A stretch of DNA of 64,000 nucleotides from Agrococcus sediminis. Lineage in GTDB: Bacteria > Actinomycetota > Actinomycetes > Actinomycetales > Microbacteriaceae. A program made the translations under genes and the position numbers. Position 1 is the first letter of the stretch. The number at the start of each line of letters is the position of its first letter. Shown in pieces: positions 32,563-41,259 of this stretch. The notes beneath the pieces were generated by a model. That model was not told the origin of the DNA. It saw only the letters and a program-made list of their open reading frames with translations, and searched no databases. The stretch lies in contig NZ_VOIR01000015.1 of NCBI RefSeq assembly GCF_007923295.1, positions 138,161 to 202,160 on the forward strand, written 5' to 3'.

Positions 32563-33354
32563 ATGCGCACCGCCCACGCCACCTTCTCCATGTCCCTCGT
32601 GGGCGAGACCGACGTCAACCTGCTCGTCCTGCCTGCCGAGGCCTACGCATCCGATGACCAGATCTCGGTGAGCGTCGACGGCGCTCCTCTCGAGTGGCAG
32701 ATCGCGCCCGCTGCGCACGACACGCGGCAGCTGCTGTTCACGGCGCCCGCGGGCCGGCTCGACGTCGACGTGCGCACGAGCCTCGAGGGGCTCACCCGGC
32801 CGCTCGACGACGGCGACCCGGCGCGCTACCTCGAGGACTCCCGCTACGTCGAGGCCAGCGCGCTCCGCGGCTTCGTCGACGAGCGGTTCGGCCGCGTCGC
32901 GGGCTTCGACGCGATCGCGGCGATGCGCCAGTGGATCGCGCGCGGCTTCACCTACTCGCCGGCGCTGTCGGGCATCGACGACACCGCGGTCACGTCGCTC
33001 GAGAAGAGCGGCGGCATGTGCCGTGACTACGCGCACGTCATGATCGGGCTCGCGCGCGCCGCGGGCATCCCCGCCCGCTACGTCGGCGTCTACGCGCCCG
33101 GGCTGCAGCCGCCCGACTTCCACGCGGTCGCCGAGGTGCACCTCGACGGCGAGTGGTGGGTGGTCGACGCGACCGGCCTCGCCCCTCGGCAGAGCCTCAT
33201 CCGCATCGCGACCGGGGCGGATGCGCTCGAGACGGCCTGGGCGACGACGATGCGGAGCCCCGTGGTGCTGCAGTCGGTGATGGTGCGGGCGAGCGACGAT
33301 GCGCTCGAGGAGGGCGCGGTCGACGACGTGGGCGCGCGGGTGCGGATCGCGTAG
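32563..33354 (+). CDS. Transglutaminase-like domain protein
   Basis: 263 residues. An N-terminal beta domain (about 1-90) precedes a transglutaminase/protease-like core with the catalytic triad in place: Cys153 in SGGMCRDYAH, His187 in DFHAVAEVHL and Asp202 in VVDATG. AGIPARYVGVYAPG is also typical. Such proteins may act as cysteine peptidases or amidases; the substrate is unknown. A GGGAGGA ribosome site precedes the ATG. Codon usage returns here to the strict G/C-ending pattern of the chromosome. Confidence 0.87.
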   Translation: MRTAHATFSMSLVGETDVNLLVLPAEAYASDDQISVSVDGAPLEWQIAPAAHDTRQLLFTAPAGRLDVDVRTSLEGLTRPLDDGDPARYLEDSRYVEASALRGFVDERFGRVAGFDAIAAMRQWIARGFTYSPALSGIDDTAVTSLEKSGGMCRDYAHVMIGLARAAGIPARYVGVYAPGLQPPDFHAVAEVHLDGEWWVVDATGLAPRQSLIRIATGADALETAWATTMRSPVVLQSVMVRASDDALEEGAVDDVGARVRIA

Positions 33355-33362
33355 ACGGGCGG

Positions 33363-33434
33363 GTGGTCTCGGCTCGACCGGCGGGAAGCTGGTGGTCTCG
33401 ACTCGACGGCCTGCGGCCGTCGGCTCGACCAGCG
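33363..33434. repeat. Extragenic palindromic element (GGTCTCGACTCG...CGGCTCGACCAG family)
   Basis: Two adjoining units between the convergent transglutaminase and lipoprotein genes. The second (33391-33434) has GGTCTCGACTCG at one end, CGGCTCGACCAGCGG at the other and a GACGGCC/GGCCGTC palindrome between. The ends match those of the 67-bp units at 35873-37602. Similar elements are scattered in Microbacteriaceae genomes. Confidence 0.75.
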
Positions 33435-33453
33435 GGGCCCAGCGGTCGCGGAG

Positions 33454-34065
33454 TTACTGCAGGTTCGCCGCGACGTCGTCGATGACCGGCTGCGCATCCT
33501 GCGCGGCGCCGAAGTACTGCGAGGCGGCAGCGATCGCGAGGTCGCCCTCGATCGAGGTGGCGACGCCCAGGTCGCCCACGCTCTGGAACTCGACCGCCGT
33601 GAAGCCGTCGGCCTGCTGCAGCACGCCGATCACGAGACGGTCGGGGCCCGTGACGTGCTGGAAGGCGCAGACGGTGCCGCCCGCGTCGGCGATGTCGCCG
33701 ATCGCGCCCGGCAGCGTGCCTTCCTCGGCGGTGGCGGCGAAGTTGGGGTTGAACTCGTAGAGCTGCTCGGCGCTCAGCACGTCGGTGCAGGGCAGCTCGC
33801 CCGCGATGGGCGGCGTCGTCGGCAGATCGCTGCCCGTGGGCGCCGGCGTCGGCGTGGGCGAGGGCACGACCTCCGAGGCGGTCGGCGTGGGCGTCGGCTC
33901 GGCCGACTCGGTCGCCGTCGCCGAGGCCCCGGGGGTCTCGCTCGGCGCGAAGACGCCCGGCTCGCAGCCCGTGAGCGCCAGCGCCGTCGCGGCCGCCACG
34001 ACGACGGCAGGGAGGAGACGGCGGATGCGCGGGGCGGCCGGGGCCGACGGGCTCAGGGCAGACAT
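33454..34065 (-). CDS. Lipoprotein of unknown function
   Basis: 203 residues. A lipoprotein signal peptide ends in the lipobox ALTGC (Cys34). A Thr/Pro/Ser-rich spacer of about 55 residues (probably a cell-wall linker) leads to a globular C-terminal domain of about 110 residues with two Cys (ELPCTDVL and GTVCAFQHV), similar to the DUF3558-type actinobacterial lipoproteins. No enzymatic motif. TAGCCT at -12 to -7 of the ATG suggests a leaderless transcript. Confidence 0.78.
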   Translation of the reverse strand: MSALSPSAPAAPRIRRLLPAVVVAAATALALTGCEPGVFAPSETPGASATATESAEPTPTPTASEVVPSPTPTPAPTGSDLPTTPPIAGELPCTDVLSAEQLYEFNPNFAATAEEGTLPGAIGDIADAGGTVCAFQHVTGPDRLVIGVLQQADGFTAVEFQSVGDLGVATSIEGDLAIAAASQYFGAAQDAQPVIDDVAANLQ

Positions 34066-34071
34066 GGCCCC

Positions 34072-34077
34072 AGGCTA
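34072..34077 (-). promoter_or_regulatory. Leaderless -10 hexamer TAGCCT
   Basis: On the minus strand TAGCCT lies at exactly -12 to -7 of the lipoprotein ATG at 34065. Confidence 0.5.
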
Positions 34078-34114
34078 GGGGTCGCCCGCGACCGGGCGCG
34101 GGCGGCGCGCGGAC

Positions 34115-34120
34115 TACGAT
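34115..34120 (+). promoter_or_regulatory. Leaderless -10 hexamer TACGAT for argS
   Basis: TACGAT lies at -13 to -8 of the argS ATG at 34128; no ribosome site is seen. Confidence 0.5.
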
Positions 34121-34127
34121 CGAGGCC

Positions 34128-35786
34128 ATGCAGCCTTCTGAGATCTCCGCCATCGTGCACGCCGCCGTCCGCTCCGCGGTCGCGCGACGAGTGGCCGAGG
34201 TGGAGGTCGGCGCGGGCGACATCGTGCTCGAGCGGCCCCGCAACCGCGACCACGGCGACTGGGCGACGAACGCCGCGATGCGCTTCGCGAAGAAGGCCGG
34301 CGTCGCGCCGCGCGAGCTCGCCGAGGAGGTCGCCGCCGAGCTGGCCGCGGTCGATGGCATCGAGCGCGCCGACGTCGCCGGTCCCGGCTTCATCAACCTG
34401 ACGCTCGCGGCCGGCGCGGCGGGCGAGCTGGCCCGCACAATCGTGGAGGCGGGCGACGCGTACGGCTCCGGCGAGACCCTCGCGGGCGTGCGCATCAACC
34501 TCGAGTTCGTCTCGGCCAACCCGACCGGGCCCATCCACATGGGCGGCACCCGCTGGGCCGCCGTCGGCGACAGCCTGGGCCGGGTGCTCGAGAAGCAGGG
34601 CGCGCTCGTCACCCGCGAGTACTACTTCAACGACCACGGCGCGCAGATCGACCGCTTCGCGAAGAGCCTCATCGCGGCCTTCCGCGGCGAGCCGACCCCC
34701 GAGGACGGCTACGGCGGCGCCTACATCGCTGAGATCGCCAAGCGCGTCGACGACTCGTACGACGGCGACCTGCTCGACCTCGACGACCAGACGCTGCAGG
34801 AGACGTTCCGCGAGCGCGGCGTCGCGCTCATGTTCGCCGAGATCAAGCGCGACCTGCACGAGTTCGGCGTCGACTTCGACGTCTACTTCCACGAGCACCA
34901 GGTGCAGTCCGACGGCTCGGTGCAGCGCGCGATCGACGTGCTGCGCGAGCGCGGCCACGTCTTCGAGGAGGACGGCGCGCTCTGGCTGCGCACCACCGAC
35001 TTCGGCGACGACAAGGATCGCGTGATCGTGCGCTCCAACGGCGCCCCCGCCTACTTCTCCGGCGATCTCGGCTACTACCAGAACAAGCGCGAGCGCGGCT
35101 TCGAGCAGAACATCATCATGCTCGGCGCCGACCACCACGGCTACGTCGGCCGCATGATGGCGATGTGCGCCGCCTTCGGCGACACCCCGCACCAGCACCT
35201 CGAGATCCTCATCGGCCAGATGGTCAACCTCATGCGCGAGGGTGTGCCGGTGCGCATGTCGAAGCGCGCGGGCACGATCGTGACGATGGAGGACCTCGTC
35301 GACGCGGTGGGCGTCGACGCGGCCCGCTACGCGCTCGTGCGCTCGAGCGCCGACACGCCCCTCGACATCGACCTCGAGCTGCTCACGCAGCGCACGAACG
35401 ACAACCCCGTCTACTACGTGCAGTACGCGCACGCCCGCATGTCGGCCGTCGCGCGGAACGCGGTCGCGGCCGGCGTCGACCGCAGCGAGTTCGACCCGTC
35501 GCTGCTGACGCACGAGTCGGAGTCGGCGCTGCTCGGCGCCCTCGCCGACTTCCCGCGCGTGCTCGCGCAGGCCGCCGAGCTGCGCGAGCCGCACCGCGTC
35601 GCGCGCTTCGCCGAGGAGCTCGCGGGGCTGTACCACCGCTGGTACGACGCGTGCCGCGTCGCGCCGCAGGGCGACGAGGAGGTCACGGCGCTGCACCGCA
35701 CGCGCCTGTGGCTGAACGACGCGACCGGTCAGGTGCTGCGCACGGCGCTGTCGACGGTCGGCGTGGGCGCGCCGGAGCGGATGTAG
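34128..35786 (+). CDS. argS: Arginine-tRNA ligase
   Basis: Charges tRNA-Arg with arginine at the cost of ATP. 552 residues, class I synthetase. The N-terminal Add1 domain ([20 protein letters not shown]) contacts the tRNA elbow. The HIGH-equivalent signature is [20 protein letters not shown] and the KMSKS-equivalent is [14 protein letters not shown]-type anticodon-binding domain closes the protein ([27 protein letters not shown]). Length is normal. In other actinobacteria argS directly precedes lysA-hom-thrC-thrB; here an IS, a repeat array and a glycosylase gene lie between. Confidence 0.97.
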   Translation: MQPSEISAIVHAAVRSAVARRVAEVEVGAGDIVLERPRNRDHGDWATNAAMRFAKKAGVAPRELAEEVAAELAAVDGIERADVAGPGFINLTLAAGAAGELARTIVEAGDAYGSGETLAGVRINLEFVSANPTGPIHMGGTRWAAVGDSLGRVLEKQGALVTREYYFNDHGAQIDRFAKSLIAAFRGEPTPEDGYGGAYIAEIAKRVDDSYDGDLLDLDDQTLQETFRERGVALMFAEIKRDLHEFGVDFDVYFHEHQVQSDGSVQRAIDVLRERGHVFEEDGALWLRTTDFGDDKDRVIVRSNGAPAYFSGDLGYYQNKRERGFEQNIIMLGADHHGYVGRMMAMCAAFGDTPHQHLEILIGQMVNLMREGVPVRMSKRAGTIVTMEDLVDAVGVDAARYALVRSSADTPLDIDLELLTQRTNDNPVYYVQYAHARMSAVARNAVAAGVDRSEFDPSLLTHESESALLGALADFPRVLAQAAELREPHRVARFAEELAGLYHRWYDACRVAPQGDEEVTALHRTRLWLNDATGQVLRTALSTVGVGAPERM

Positions 35787-35803
35787 CAGAGCCGGCCCCC
35801 GCC

Positions 35804-35849
35804 GGTCGAGCCGAGCGGCGGCCGGAGGCCGCTGCGCGAGTCGAGACCA
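35804..35849. repeat. Inverted copy of the palindromic element
   Basis: Starts GGTCGAGCCGAG and ends CGAGTCGAGACC, the reverse orientation of the elements at 33363 and 35873, with an inner GCGGCGGCC/GGCCGCTGC stem. It lies 18 bases after the argS stop and could act as its terminator. Confidence 0.65.
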
Positions 35850-35872
35850 GGTGTCGCAGCGTGCGCCGGAGT

Positions 35873-35917
35873 GGTCTCGACTCGGTCCGCGCGCTGCGCG
35901 CACGGACCGGCTCGACC
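35873..35917 (+). repeat. First part of a 67-bp repeat unit split by the IS
   Basis: 45 bases of a unit that begins GGTCTCGACTCGG and ends in GGCTCGACC, the left target-site copy (35909-35917). Joined to 37329-37350 it gives exactly 67 bases, the period of the array to the right of the IS. Confidence 0.85.
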
Positions 35918-37319
35918 GGTGACGTCCCCTGGGGTGGTGTAGTTCTCGGTGCTGAGTGTCACGTCGTTGACGTGGTGAGCCATCGTGCGATGGTCAGTGA
36001 GAACCGACTAAAGCTACTCACAGAAGGACACAACGCACGATGGCTCTTGACCAGTCTGCCCTCCTCGAGCTCCTCGGGGAGCTGAAACTCACCGATGTCA
36101 CCGATCGGATCCGGTCCGCGACCGAGACGCTCTACCAGGAGCTGATCGATGCGGAGGCGGCCGCGTTCATCGGCGCGGCCCCGTTCGAGCGCAGCCCGGA
36201 CCGGGTGGCGCAGCGCAACGGCGCCCGCCCGCGCACGCTCACGACGACGGCGGGCGAGCTCGACCTGCGGATCCCGAAGCTGCGGCAGGGATCGTTCTTC
36301 CCGTCGCTGCTGGAGCGGCGCCGCCGCGTCGACCAGGCGCTGTTCGCGGTGGTGATGGAGGCGTACGTGCACGGCGTCTCCACCCGCAAGGTCGACGATC
36401 TCGTCAAGGCGCTCGGCGCCGACACCGGCATCTCCAAGTCCGAGGTGTCTCGCATCTGCGCCAACCTCGACGAGGACGTCGCCGCGTTCCGCGACCGGCC
36501 GCTGGCCGGGCAGGCGTACCCGTACGTGTTCCTCGACGCCACCTACTGCAAGGCGCGGGTGGGCCGCCGGGTGGTGTCGCAGGCGATCGTGGTCGCCGTC
36601 GGCGTGGCCGCGGACGGGCGCCGCGAGATCCTCGGCTTCGAGGTCGGCGAGACCGAGTCGCAGCCGTTCTGGACCACGTTCCTGCGGTCGTTGAAGGCGC
36701 GCGGGCTCGGCGGCGTGCAGCTGGTCATCTCCGACGCCCACACCGGCCTGATCGCGGCGATCGAGGCCGTGTTCGCCGGCGCCTCCTGGCAGCGCTGCCG
36801 CGTTCACTTCATGCGCAACGTGCTCTCGAACGTGCCGAAGACGGCCGGGCCGATGGTCGCCTCGATCATCCGCACGATCTTCGCCCAGCCGGACGCCGAG
36901 CACGTGCTGGGCCAGTTCGGAGAGGTCGCCGCGATGCTCACCCGCTCCCACCCGAAGATCGCCGCGATGCTCGACGACGCCCGCGACGACCTGCTCGCGT
37001 TCAGGCAGTTCCCGGTCGCGCACTGGCGACAGATCTGGTCCACGAACCCGCTCGAGCGCGTCAACAAGGAGATCAAGCGCCGCACCGACGTGGTCGGCAC
37101 CTTCCCCAACCCCGCCGCGCTGCTGCGCCTGGCAGGCCACGTCCTCATCGAGCAGCACGACGAATGGGACGGCGCCGACCGCCGCTACTTCAGCGAACGC
37201 TCCATGGCACTGCTGACCGCCGAACACGAGGAGGTAGCCATCCCCGAACTCGCCGCCGCATAATGAACCAACTGACCCGCACGGTGTCGACAAACTCCAC
37301 CACTCAGCGGGACGTCACC
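35918..37319 (+). mobile_element. Complete IS256-family insertion sequence, 1402 bp
   Basis: Terminal inverted repeats start GGTGACGTCCC (35918) and end GGGACGTCACC (37319): 11 perfect bases, then a further 16 with about two-thirds matching. A 9-base direct repeat GGCTCGACC flanks it (35909-35917 and 37320-37328), the usual duplication size for IS256 elements. One intact transposase gene fills it. The same 9 bases occur in every unit of the surrounding array, so recombination between units is a less likely alternative to true target duplication. Confidence 0.93.
36040..37263 (+). CDS. IS256-family transposase
   Basis: 407 residues, full length. DDE catalytic residues are visible: Asp166 in YVFLDATY, Asp232 in LVISDAHTG and Glu339 in STNPLERVNKEIKRRT. 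The C/H pattern WQRCRVHFMRN between the second Asp and the Glu is a family hallmark. It moves the element by a cut-and-paste or circular route. No frameshift or stop is seen, so it is probably active. ATG preceded by AGAAGGA. Confidence 0.96.
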   Translation: MALDQSALLELLGELKLTDVTDRIRSATETLYQELIDAEAAAFIGAAPFERSPDRVAQRNGARPRTLTTTAGELDLRIPKLRQGSFFPSLLERRRRVDQALFAVVMEAYVHGVSTRKVDDLVKALGADTGISKSEVSRICANLDEDVAAFRDRPLAGQAYPYVFLDATYCKARVGRRVVSQAIVVAVGVAADGRREILGFEVGETESQPFWTTFLRSLKARGLGGVQLVISDAHTGLIAAIEAVFAGASWQRCRVHFMRNVLSNVPKTAGPMVASIIRTIFAQPDAEHVLGQFGEVAAMLTRSHPKIAAMLDDARDDLLAFRQFPVAHWRQIWSTNPLERVNKEIKRRTDVVGTFPNPAALLRLAGHVLIEQHDEWDGADRRYFSERSMALLTAEHEEVAIPELAAA

Positions 37320-37328
37320 GGCTCGACC

Positions 37329-37602
37329 AGCGGAGTGGCGGCGACGGAGTGGTCTCGACTCGGTCCGCGCGCTGCGCGCACGGACCGGCTCGACCAGCGG
37401 AGTGGCGGGCGCCGGAGTGGTCTCGACTCGGTCCGCGCGCTGCGCGCACGGACCGGCTCGACCAGCGGAGTGGCGGCGACGGGGTGGTCTCGACTCGGGC
37501 CGCGCGCTGCGCGCACGGACCGGCTCGACCAGCGGAGTGGCGGCGCCGGAGTGGTCTCGACTCGGGCCGCGCGCTTCGCGCACGGACCGGCTCGACCAGC
37601 GG
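37329..37602 (+). repeat. Tandem array of 67-bp palindromic units
   Basis: The motif GGTCTCGACTCGG starts at 37351, 37419, 37486 and 37553 (steps 68, 67, 67). Each unit contains a GGTCCGCGCGC/GCGCGCACGGACC inner palindrome and ends CGGCTCGACCAGCGG. With the split unit left of the IS there are five copies. The array separates the convergent argS and mpg-type genes. Confidence 0.9.
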
Positions 37603-37612
37603 GGCGGCGGCG

Positions 37613-38287
37613 TCAGGCGCGACGCGTGCGCGGCGCTGCCGCGCGGTAGGCCGAGACGCTCGGCTCGCCCGGGATCCAGAAGCGCCACGGGAAGGCGGAT
37701 GCGTCGCCGCCGGGACCGCTGACGCCCACGCGCGGGCCCGTGCGGAAGGCGGGCGGGGCGTCGGCGGGGGTGAACGACCAGGCGGCGGTCATCCCAGCAC
37801 GGGCCTCCGGCCCTGCTGGTTGCGCGGGGGAGTCGTCGGCGAACGCCGCGCCGTCGTCGGCGAGCGTCGCACCGAGTGCCTGGGCCACGTTGCCCGGTCC
37901 GCGCGCGAGCTCGCCCGCGATGCGCGTCGCGCGGCGCACGTGCCGCCGTTCGGCCGCGAGCTCGGCGCCCTCGACGACCTCGCCGGCGCGCACGAGCACG
38001 CCCCAGCCGGAGCCCGCGGGGCCCGCGACGATGTTCACCGCGTGGTGCATGCCGTAGGTGAAGTAGCAGTACACGTGTCCGCCGGGGCCGAACATCGTGG
38101 CGTTCCTGGCCGTCTTCCCCCGGAACGTGTGGGCGCCCGGGTCGTCGCTGCCGCGGTAGGCCTCCACCTCGGTGAGGCGCAGCGCGACGGCGCCCGACGC
38201 ATCCGCCCGCCGCAGCACGCCGCCGAGCAGCAGCGGCGCGAGCTCGACGGGGTCGCGCTCGAACCAGGCTGCATCGGGGGAGGGCAC
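37613..38287 (-). CDS. 3-methyladenine DNA glycosylase (AAG/MPG family)
   Basis: 224 residues, the Mpg/AAG fold that removes alkylated purines from DNA. Recognisable parts are RLTEVEAYRGSDDPGAHTFRGKTARNATMFGPGGHVYCYFTYGMHHAVNIV, with the active-site Glu of TEVEAY and the minor-groove Tyr of YGMH, and RGPGNVAQALG. Ending in basic RTRRA. GTG start with TAGCGT at exactly -12 to -7. Length is normal for bacterial members. Confidence 0.92.
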   Translation of the reverse strand: MPSPDAAWFERDPVELAPLLLGGVLRRADASGAVALRLTEVEAYRGSDDPGAHTFRGKTARNATMFGPGGHVYCYFTYGMHHAVNIVAGPAGSGWGVLVRAGEVVEGAELAAERRHVRRATRIAGELARGPGNVAQALGATLADDGAAFADDSPAQPAGPEARAGMTAAWSFTPADAPPAFRTGPRVGVSGPGGDASAFPWRFWIPGEPSVSAYRAAAPRTRRA

Positions 38288-38293
38288 GCCAGC

Positions 38294-38299
38294 ACGCTA
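38294..38299 (-). promoter_or_regulatory. Leaderless -10 hexamer TAGCGT
   Basis: On the minus strand TAGCGT lies at -12 to -7 of the glycosylase GTG at 38287. Confidence 0.5.
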
Positions 38300-38466
38300 C
38301 CCGCCGGTCACCGGTCGAGGATGCGTCGCGGAACGAGGACGGCGCGTCCTCGGCTCGTGGGCGCAACCACGATCCGTCCTCGAACCGTGCCACCCGGCGC
38401 GCGCCGCACGAGCGCGCCCGCGTCACGCGGCGTCACGACCGCGCCGGAGCGCGCACGCGCGTTCCG

Positions 38467-38472
38467 TAGGAT
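38467..38472 (+). promoter_or_regulatory. Probable -10 element TAGGAT of the lysA-hom-thr operon
   Basis: TAGGAT predicts a start near 38479 and a 5' leader of about 65 bases with a small GCCTG/CAGGC hairpin (38501-38515). No clear -35. I see no known riboswitch or leader peptide in it. Confidence 0.4.
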
Positions 38473-38543
38473 GGAGGGCAGCGCCACAAGCGCAGACGCC
38501 GCCTGCTCGTCAGGCCCACAGCAACCACCCGGACGGAGTCCCC

Positions 38544-39959
38544 GTGCCGCATCCGCTCGCCCCGCAGCTGCCCGACGCAGCCGACGCCGACGCCCTCGTC
38601 GAGGGGGTGTGGCCCGCCTCCGCCGAGCGCGTCGACGGCGCCCTGCACGTCGGCGGCGCCGACGTGCGCGCGATCGCGGCCGAGCACGGCACCCCGTTCC
38701 TGCTGGTCGACGAGGCCGTCGTGCGCGACCGGGCCCGGCGCATCCGCCTCGCGTTCGAAGCCGCGTTCGGCGACGCGCGCGTCGACGTCTACTACGCCGG
38801 CAAGGCGCTGCTCACCGCCGACGTGGCGCGGTGGATGCGCGAGGAGGGCCTCGTGCTCGACGTGGCCACCGGCGGCGAGCTCGCCGTCGCGCTGCGCGCG
38901 GGCGTCGAGCCGGCGGCCATCGGGTTCCACGGCAACAACAAGAGCGAGGCCGAGATCGCGGCGGGCGTCGAGGCGGGCGTGGGCACCTTCGTGCTCGACT
39001 CGCCCATCGAGGCCGAGCGCGTCGCCGCGGCCGCCGAGCGCGCGGGCCGCGTGCAGCGGGTGCGGCTGCGCATCTCGGTGGGCGTGCACGCGTCGACGCA
39101 CGAGTTCCTCGCCACGAGCCATGAGGACCAGAAGTTCGGCGTGCCGCTCGACGAGGCGCCGGCGCTCGTCGCGCGCATCCGCGAGCTGCCGGGCCTCGAG
39201 CTCGTCGGCCTCCACACGCACATCGGCTCGCAGATCTTCGACGCCGACGGCTTCGCCGAGTCGGCCCGCCGCATGCTCGCCCTGCACGCGAGCCTCGGCG
39301 CCGACGGCCAGCTGCCCGAGCTCAACCTCGGCGGCGGGTTCGGCATCGCCTACACCGCCGCCGACAGCCCCGAGCCGATCGAGGCGATCGCCGCCGGGCT
39401 CGCCGACGCGGTGCGCACCGCCGCCGACGAGCTCGGCATCCCGGTGCCCCGCATCGCGATCGAGCCCGGCCGCTGGATCGTCGGCCCGGCGGGCATCTCC
39501 GTCTACACCGTCGGCACCGTGAAGCCCGTGCGCCTCGGCGAGGGCACGCGCACGTACGTCTCGGTCGACGGAGGCATGGGCGACAACCCGCGCCCCGCGC
39601 TCTACGGCGCGCAGTACTCGGCCCGGATCGCCTCCCGCTCGAGCGACGCCGAGCCGGCGCTCGTGCGGGTCGCCGGACGCCACTGCGAGTCGGGCGACAT
39701 CGTCGTCGACGCCGAGTGGCTGCCCGGCGACGTCGCCCCCGGCGACCTGCTCGCCGTCGCCGCGACCGGCGCCTACTGCCACTCGCTCGCCTCCAACTAC
39801 AACCTCGCGCCGCGCCCGCCCGTGCTCGCCGTGCGCGACGGGGAGGTGCGCGCGCTCGTGCGGCGCGAGTCGATCGACGACCTGCTCGCCCGCGACGCGG
39901 GCCTCGAGCGCCCCGCCGGACGCCACGCATCCGCCACCACCGACGACGGAGCCGCATGA
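38544..39959 (+). CDS. lysA: Diaminopimelate decarboxylase
   Basis: Last step of lysine synthesis: meso-diaminopimelate to L-lysine and CO2. 471 residues, fold-type III PLP enzyme. YYAGKALL holds the PLP lysine (Lys87); HTHIGSQIFD, NLGGGFGIAY, IEPGRWIVGPAG and the dimer motif GRHCESGDI are all present. GTG start with GGAG ribosome site. It heads an operon with hom, thrC and thrB, all of the aspartate family of amino acids; its stop overlaps hom by 4 bases. Confidence 0.96.
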   Translation: MPHPLAPQLPDAADADALVEGVWPASAERVDGALHVGGADVRAIAAEHGTPFLLVDEAVVRDRARRIRLAFEAAFGDARVDVYYAGKALLTADVARWMREEGLVLDVATGGELAVALRAGVEPAAIGFHGNNKSEAEIAAGVEAGVGTFVLDSPIEAERVAAAAERAGRVQRVRLRISVGVHASTHEFLATSHEDQKFGVPLDEAPALVARIRELPGLELVGLHTHIGSQIFDADGFAESARRMLALHASLGADGQLPELNLGGGFGIAYTAADSPEPIEAIAAGLADAVRTAADELGIPVPRIAIEPGRWIVGPAGISVYTVGTVKPVRLGEGTRTYVSVDGGMGDNPRPALYGAQYSARIASRSSDAEPALVRVAGRHCESGDIVVDAEWLPGDVAPGDLLAVAATGAYCHSLASNYNLAPRPPVLAVRDGEVRALVRRESIDDLLARDAGLERPAGRHASATTDDGAA

Positions 39960-41248
39960 ACTCGTACCGCAGCCTCCGCATCGCGCTGCTCGGCGCCGGC
40001 AGCGTCGGCGCGCAGGTCGCGCGCATCCTGCTCGAGCACGGCGACGAGCTCGCCGCCCGCGTCGGCGCGCCGCTCGAGCTCGTCGGCATCGGCGTGCGCG
40101 ACGTCGACGCGAAGCGCGACGTCGAGCTGCCGCGCGAGCTGCTCACGACCGACCTCGCGACGCTCGTCGCGGGCGCCGACGTCGTCGTCGAGCTGCTCGG
40201 CGGCATCGAGCCGGCGCGCACCCTGCTGCTCGACGCGCTCGCGGCCGGCGCCGACGTCGTCACCGCCAACAAGGCCCTCGTCGCCGCGCACGGCCCGGAG
40301 CTCTTCCAGGCGGCCGAGACCGTCGGGGCGCAGGTCGCCTACGAGGCGGCCGTCGGCGGCGCCATCCCCATCATCCGGCCGCTCGAGCAGTCGCTCGCCG
40401 GCGACCGCGTGCTGCGCGTGATGGGCATCGTCAACGGCACCACCAACTTCATCCTCGACCGCATGCACACCGAGGGCTCCACGCTCGAGGACGCGCTCGC
40501 GACCGCGACGGCGCTCGGCTACGCCGAGGCCGACCCGACCGCCGACATCGAGGGCTACGACGCCGCCTCGAAGGCGACGATCCTCGCCTCCCTCGCCTTC
40601 CACACCGAGGTGCCCGCCGCGTGCGTGCACCGCGAGGGCATCACCGGGGTGACGGATGCGATGGTGCAGCAGGCGGAGCGCACGGGCCGGGTGCTCAAGC
40701 TCGTCGCCATCTGCGAGCGCCTCGAGGGCGACGCGGGCGACCGCGTCTCGGCCCGCGTGCATCCCGTCTCGCTGCCGTCGACGCATCCGCTCGCCGCCGT
40801 GCACGAGGCGAAGAACGCGATCTTCGTCACCGCCGAGGCCGCGGGCGACCTCATGTTCTACGGCGCGGGCGCCGGCGGCCCCGAGACGGCGTCGGCGGTG
40901 CTCGGCGACCTCGTCTCGATCGCGCGCCGGCACGTGCTCGGCGGCCCGGGCGGCCCGGCGTCGACGCACGCCGATCTGGCGATCGCGCCCTTCGACGAGG
41001 TGCTCGCGCGGCACGAGCTCGGGCTCACCGTCGCCGACCGGCCGGGCGTGCTCGCCGCGGTCGCGGGCCTCTTCGCCGAGCACGACGTCTCGGTCGAGTC
41101 GGTGCGGCAGGATCCGGGCGACGGCTCGGCGTCGCTCGTGCTCGGCACCCACACCGCGACCGAGGGCCGCATCGCGGCCGTGCTCGAGGCGCTCGCGGCG
41201 CACACCGACGTGGAGCGGATCGACAGCGTGATCCGGCTCATCGACTAG
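39956..41248 (+). CDS. hom: Homoserine dehydrogenase
   Basis: Reduces aspartate semialdehyde to homoserine, the branch point to threonine and methionine. 430 residues: NAD(P)-binding Rossmann domain (RIALLGAGSVGAQVARIL), the catalytic domain (GGAIPIIRPLEQSLAGDRVLRVMGIVNGTTNFIL; GYAEADPTADIEGYDAASKATILA) and a C-terminal ACT domain (GLTVADRPGVLAAVAGLFAEHDVSVESV) that usually gives feedback inhibition by threonine. Translationally coupled to lysA. Confidence 0.96.
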   Translation: MNSYRSLRIALLGAGSVGAQVARILLEHGDELAARVGAPLELVGIGVRDVDAKRDVELPRELLTTDLATLVAGADVVVELLGGIEPARTLLLDALAAGADVVTANKALVAAHGPELFQAAETVGAQVAYEAAVGGAIPIIRPLEQSLAGDRVLRVMGIVNGTTNFILDRMHTEGSTLEDALATATALGYAEADPTADIEGYDAASKATILASLAFHTEVPAACVHREGITGVTDAMVQQAERTGRVLKLVAICERLEGDAGDRVSARVHPVSLPSTHPLAAVHEAKNAIFVTAEAAGDLMFYGAGAGGPETASAVLGDLVSIARRHVLGGPGGPASTHADLAIAPFDEVLARHELGLTVADRPGVLAAVAGLFAEHDVSVESVRQDPGDGSASLVLGTHTATEGRIAAVLEALAAHTDVERIDSVIRLID

Positions 41249-41259
41249 GAGGCATCAAG

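Noticed and set aside
37329-37602. CRISPR array or coding repeat in the 67-bp units
   Set aside because: The intervals are conserved, not unique spacers, and open frames through the units continue into unrelated sequence without a start signal. Extragenic palindromes explain them better.
38473-38543. Lysine riboswitch or leader peptide before lysA
   Set aside because: The leader is only about 65 bases, far too short for the lysine aptamer, and no small frame rich in Lys or Thr codons is present.
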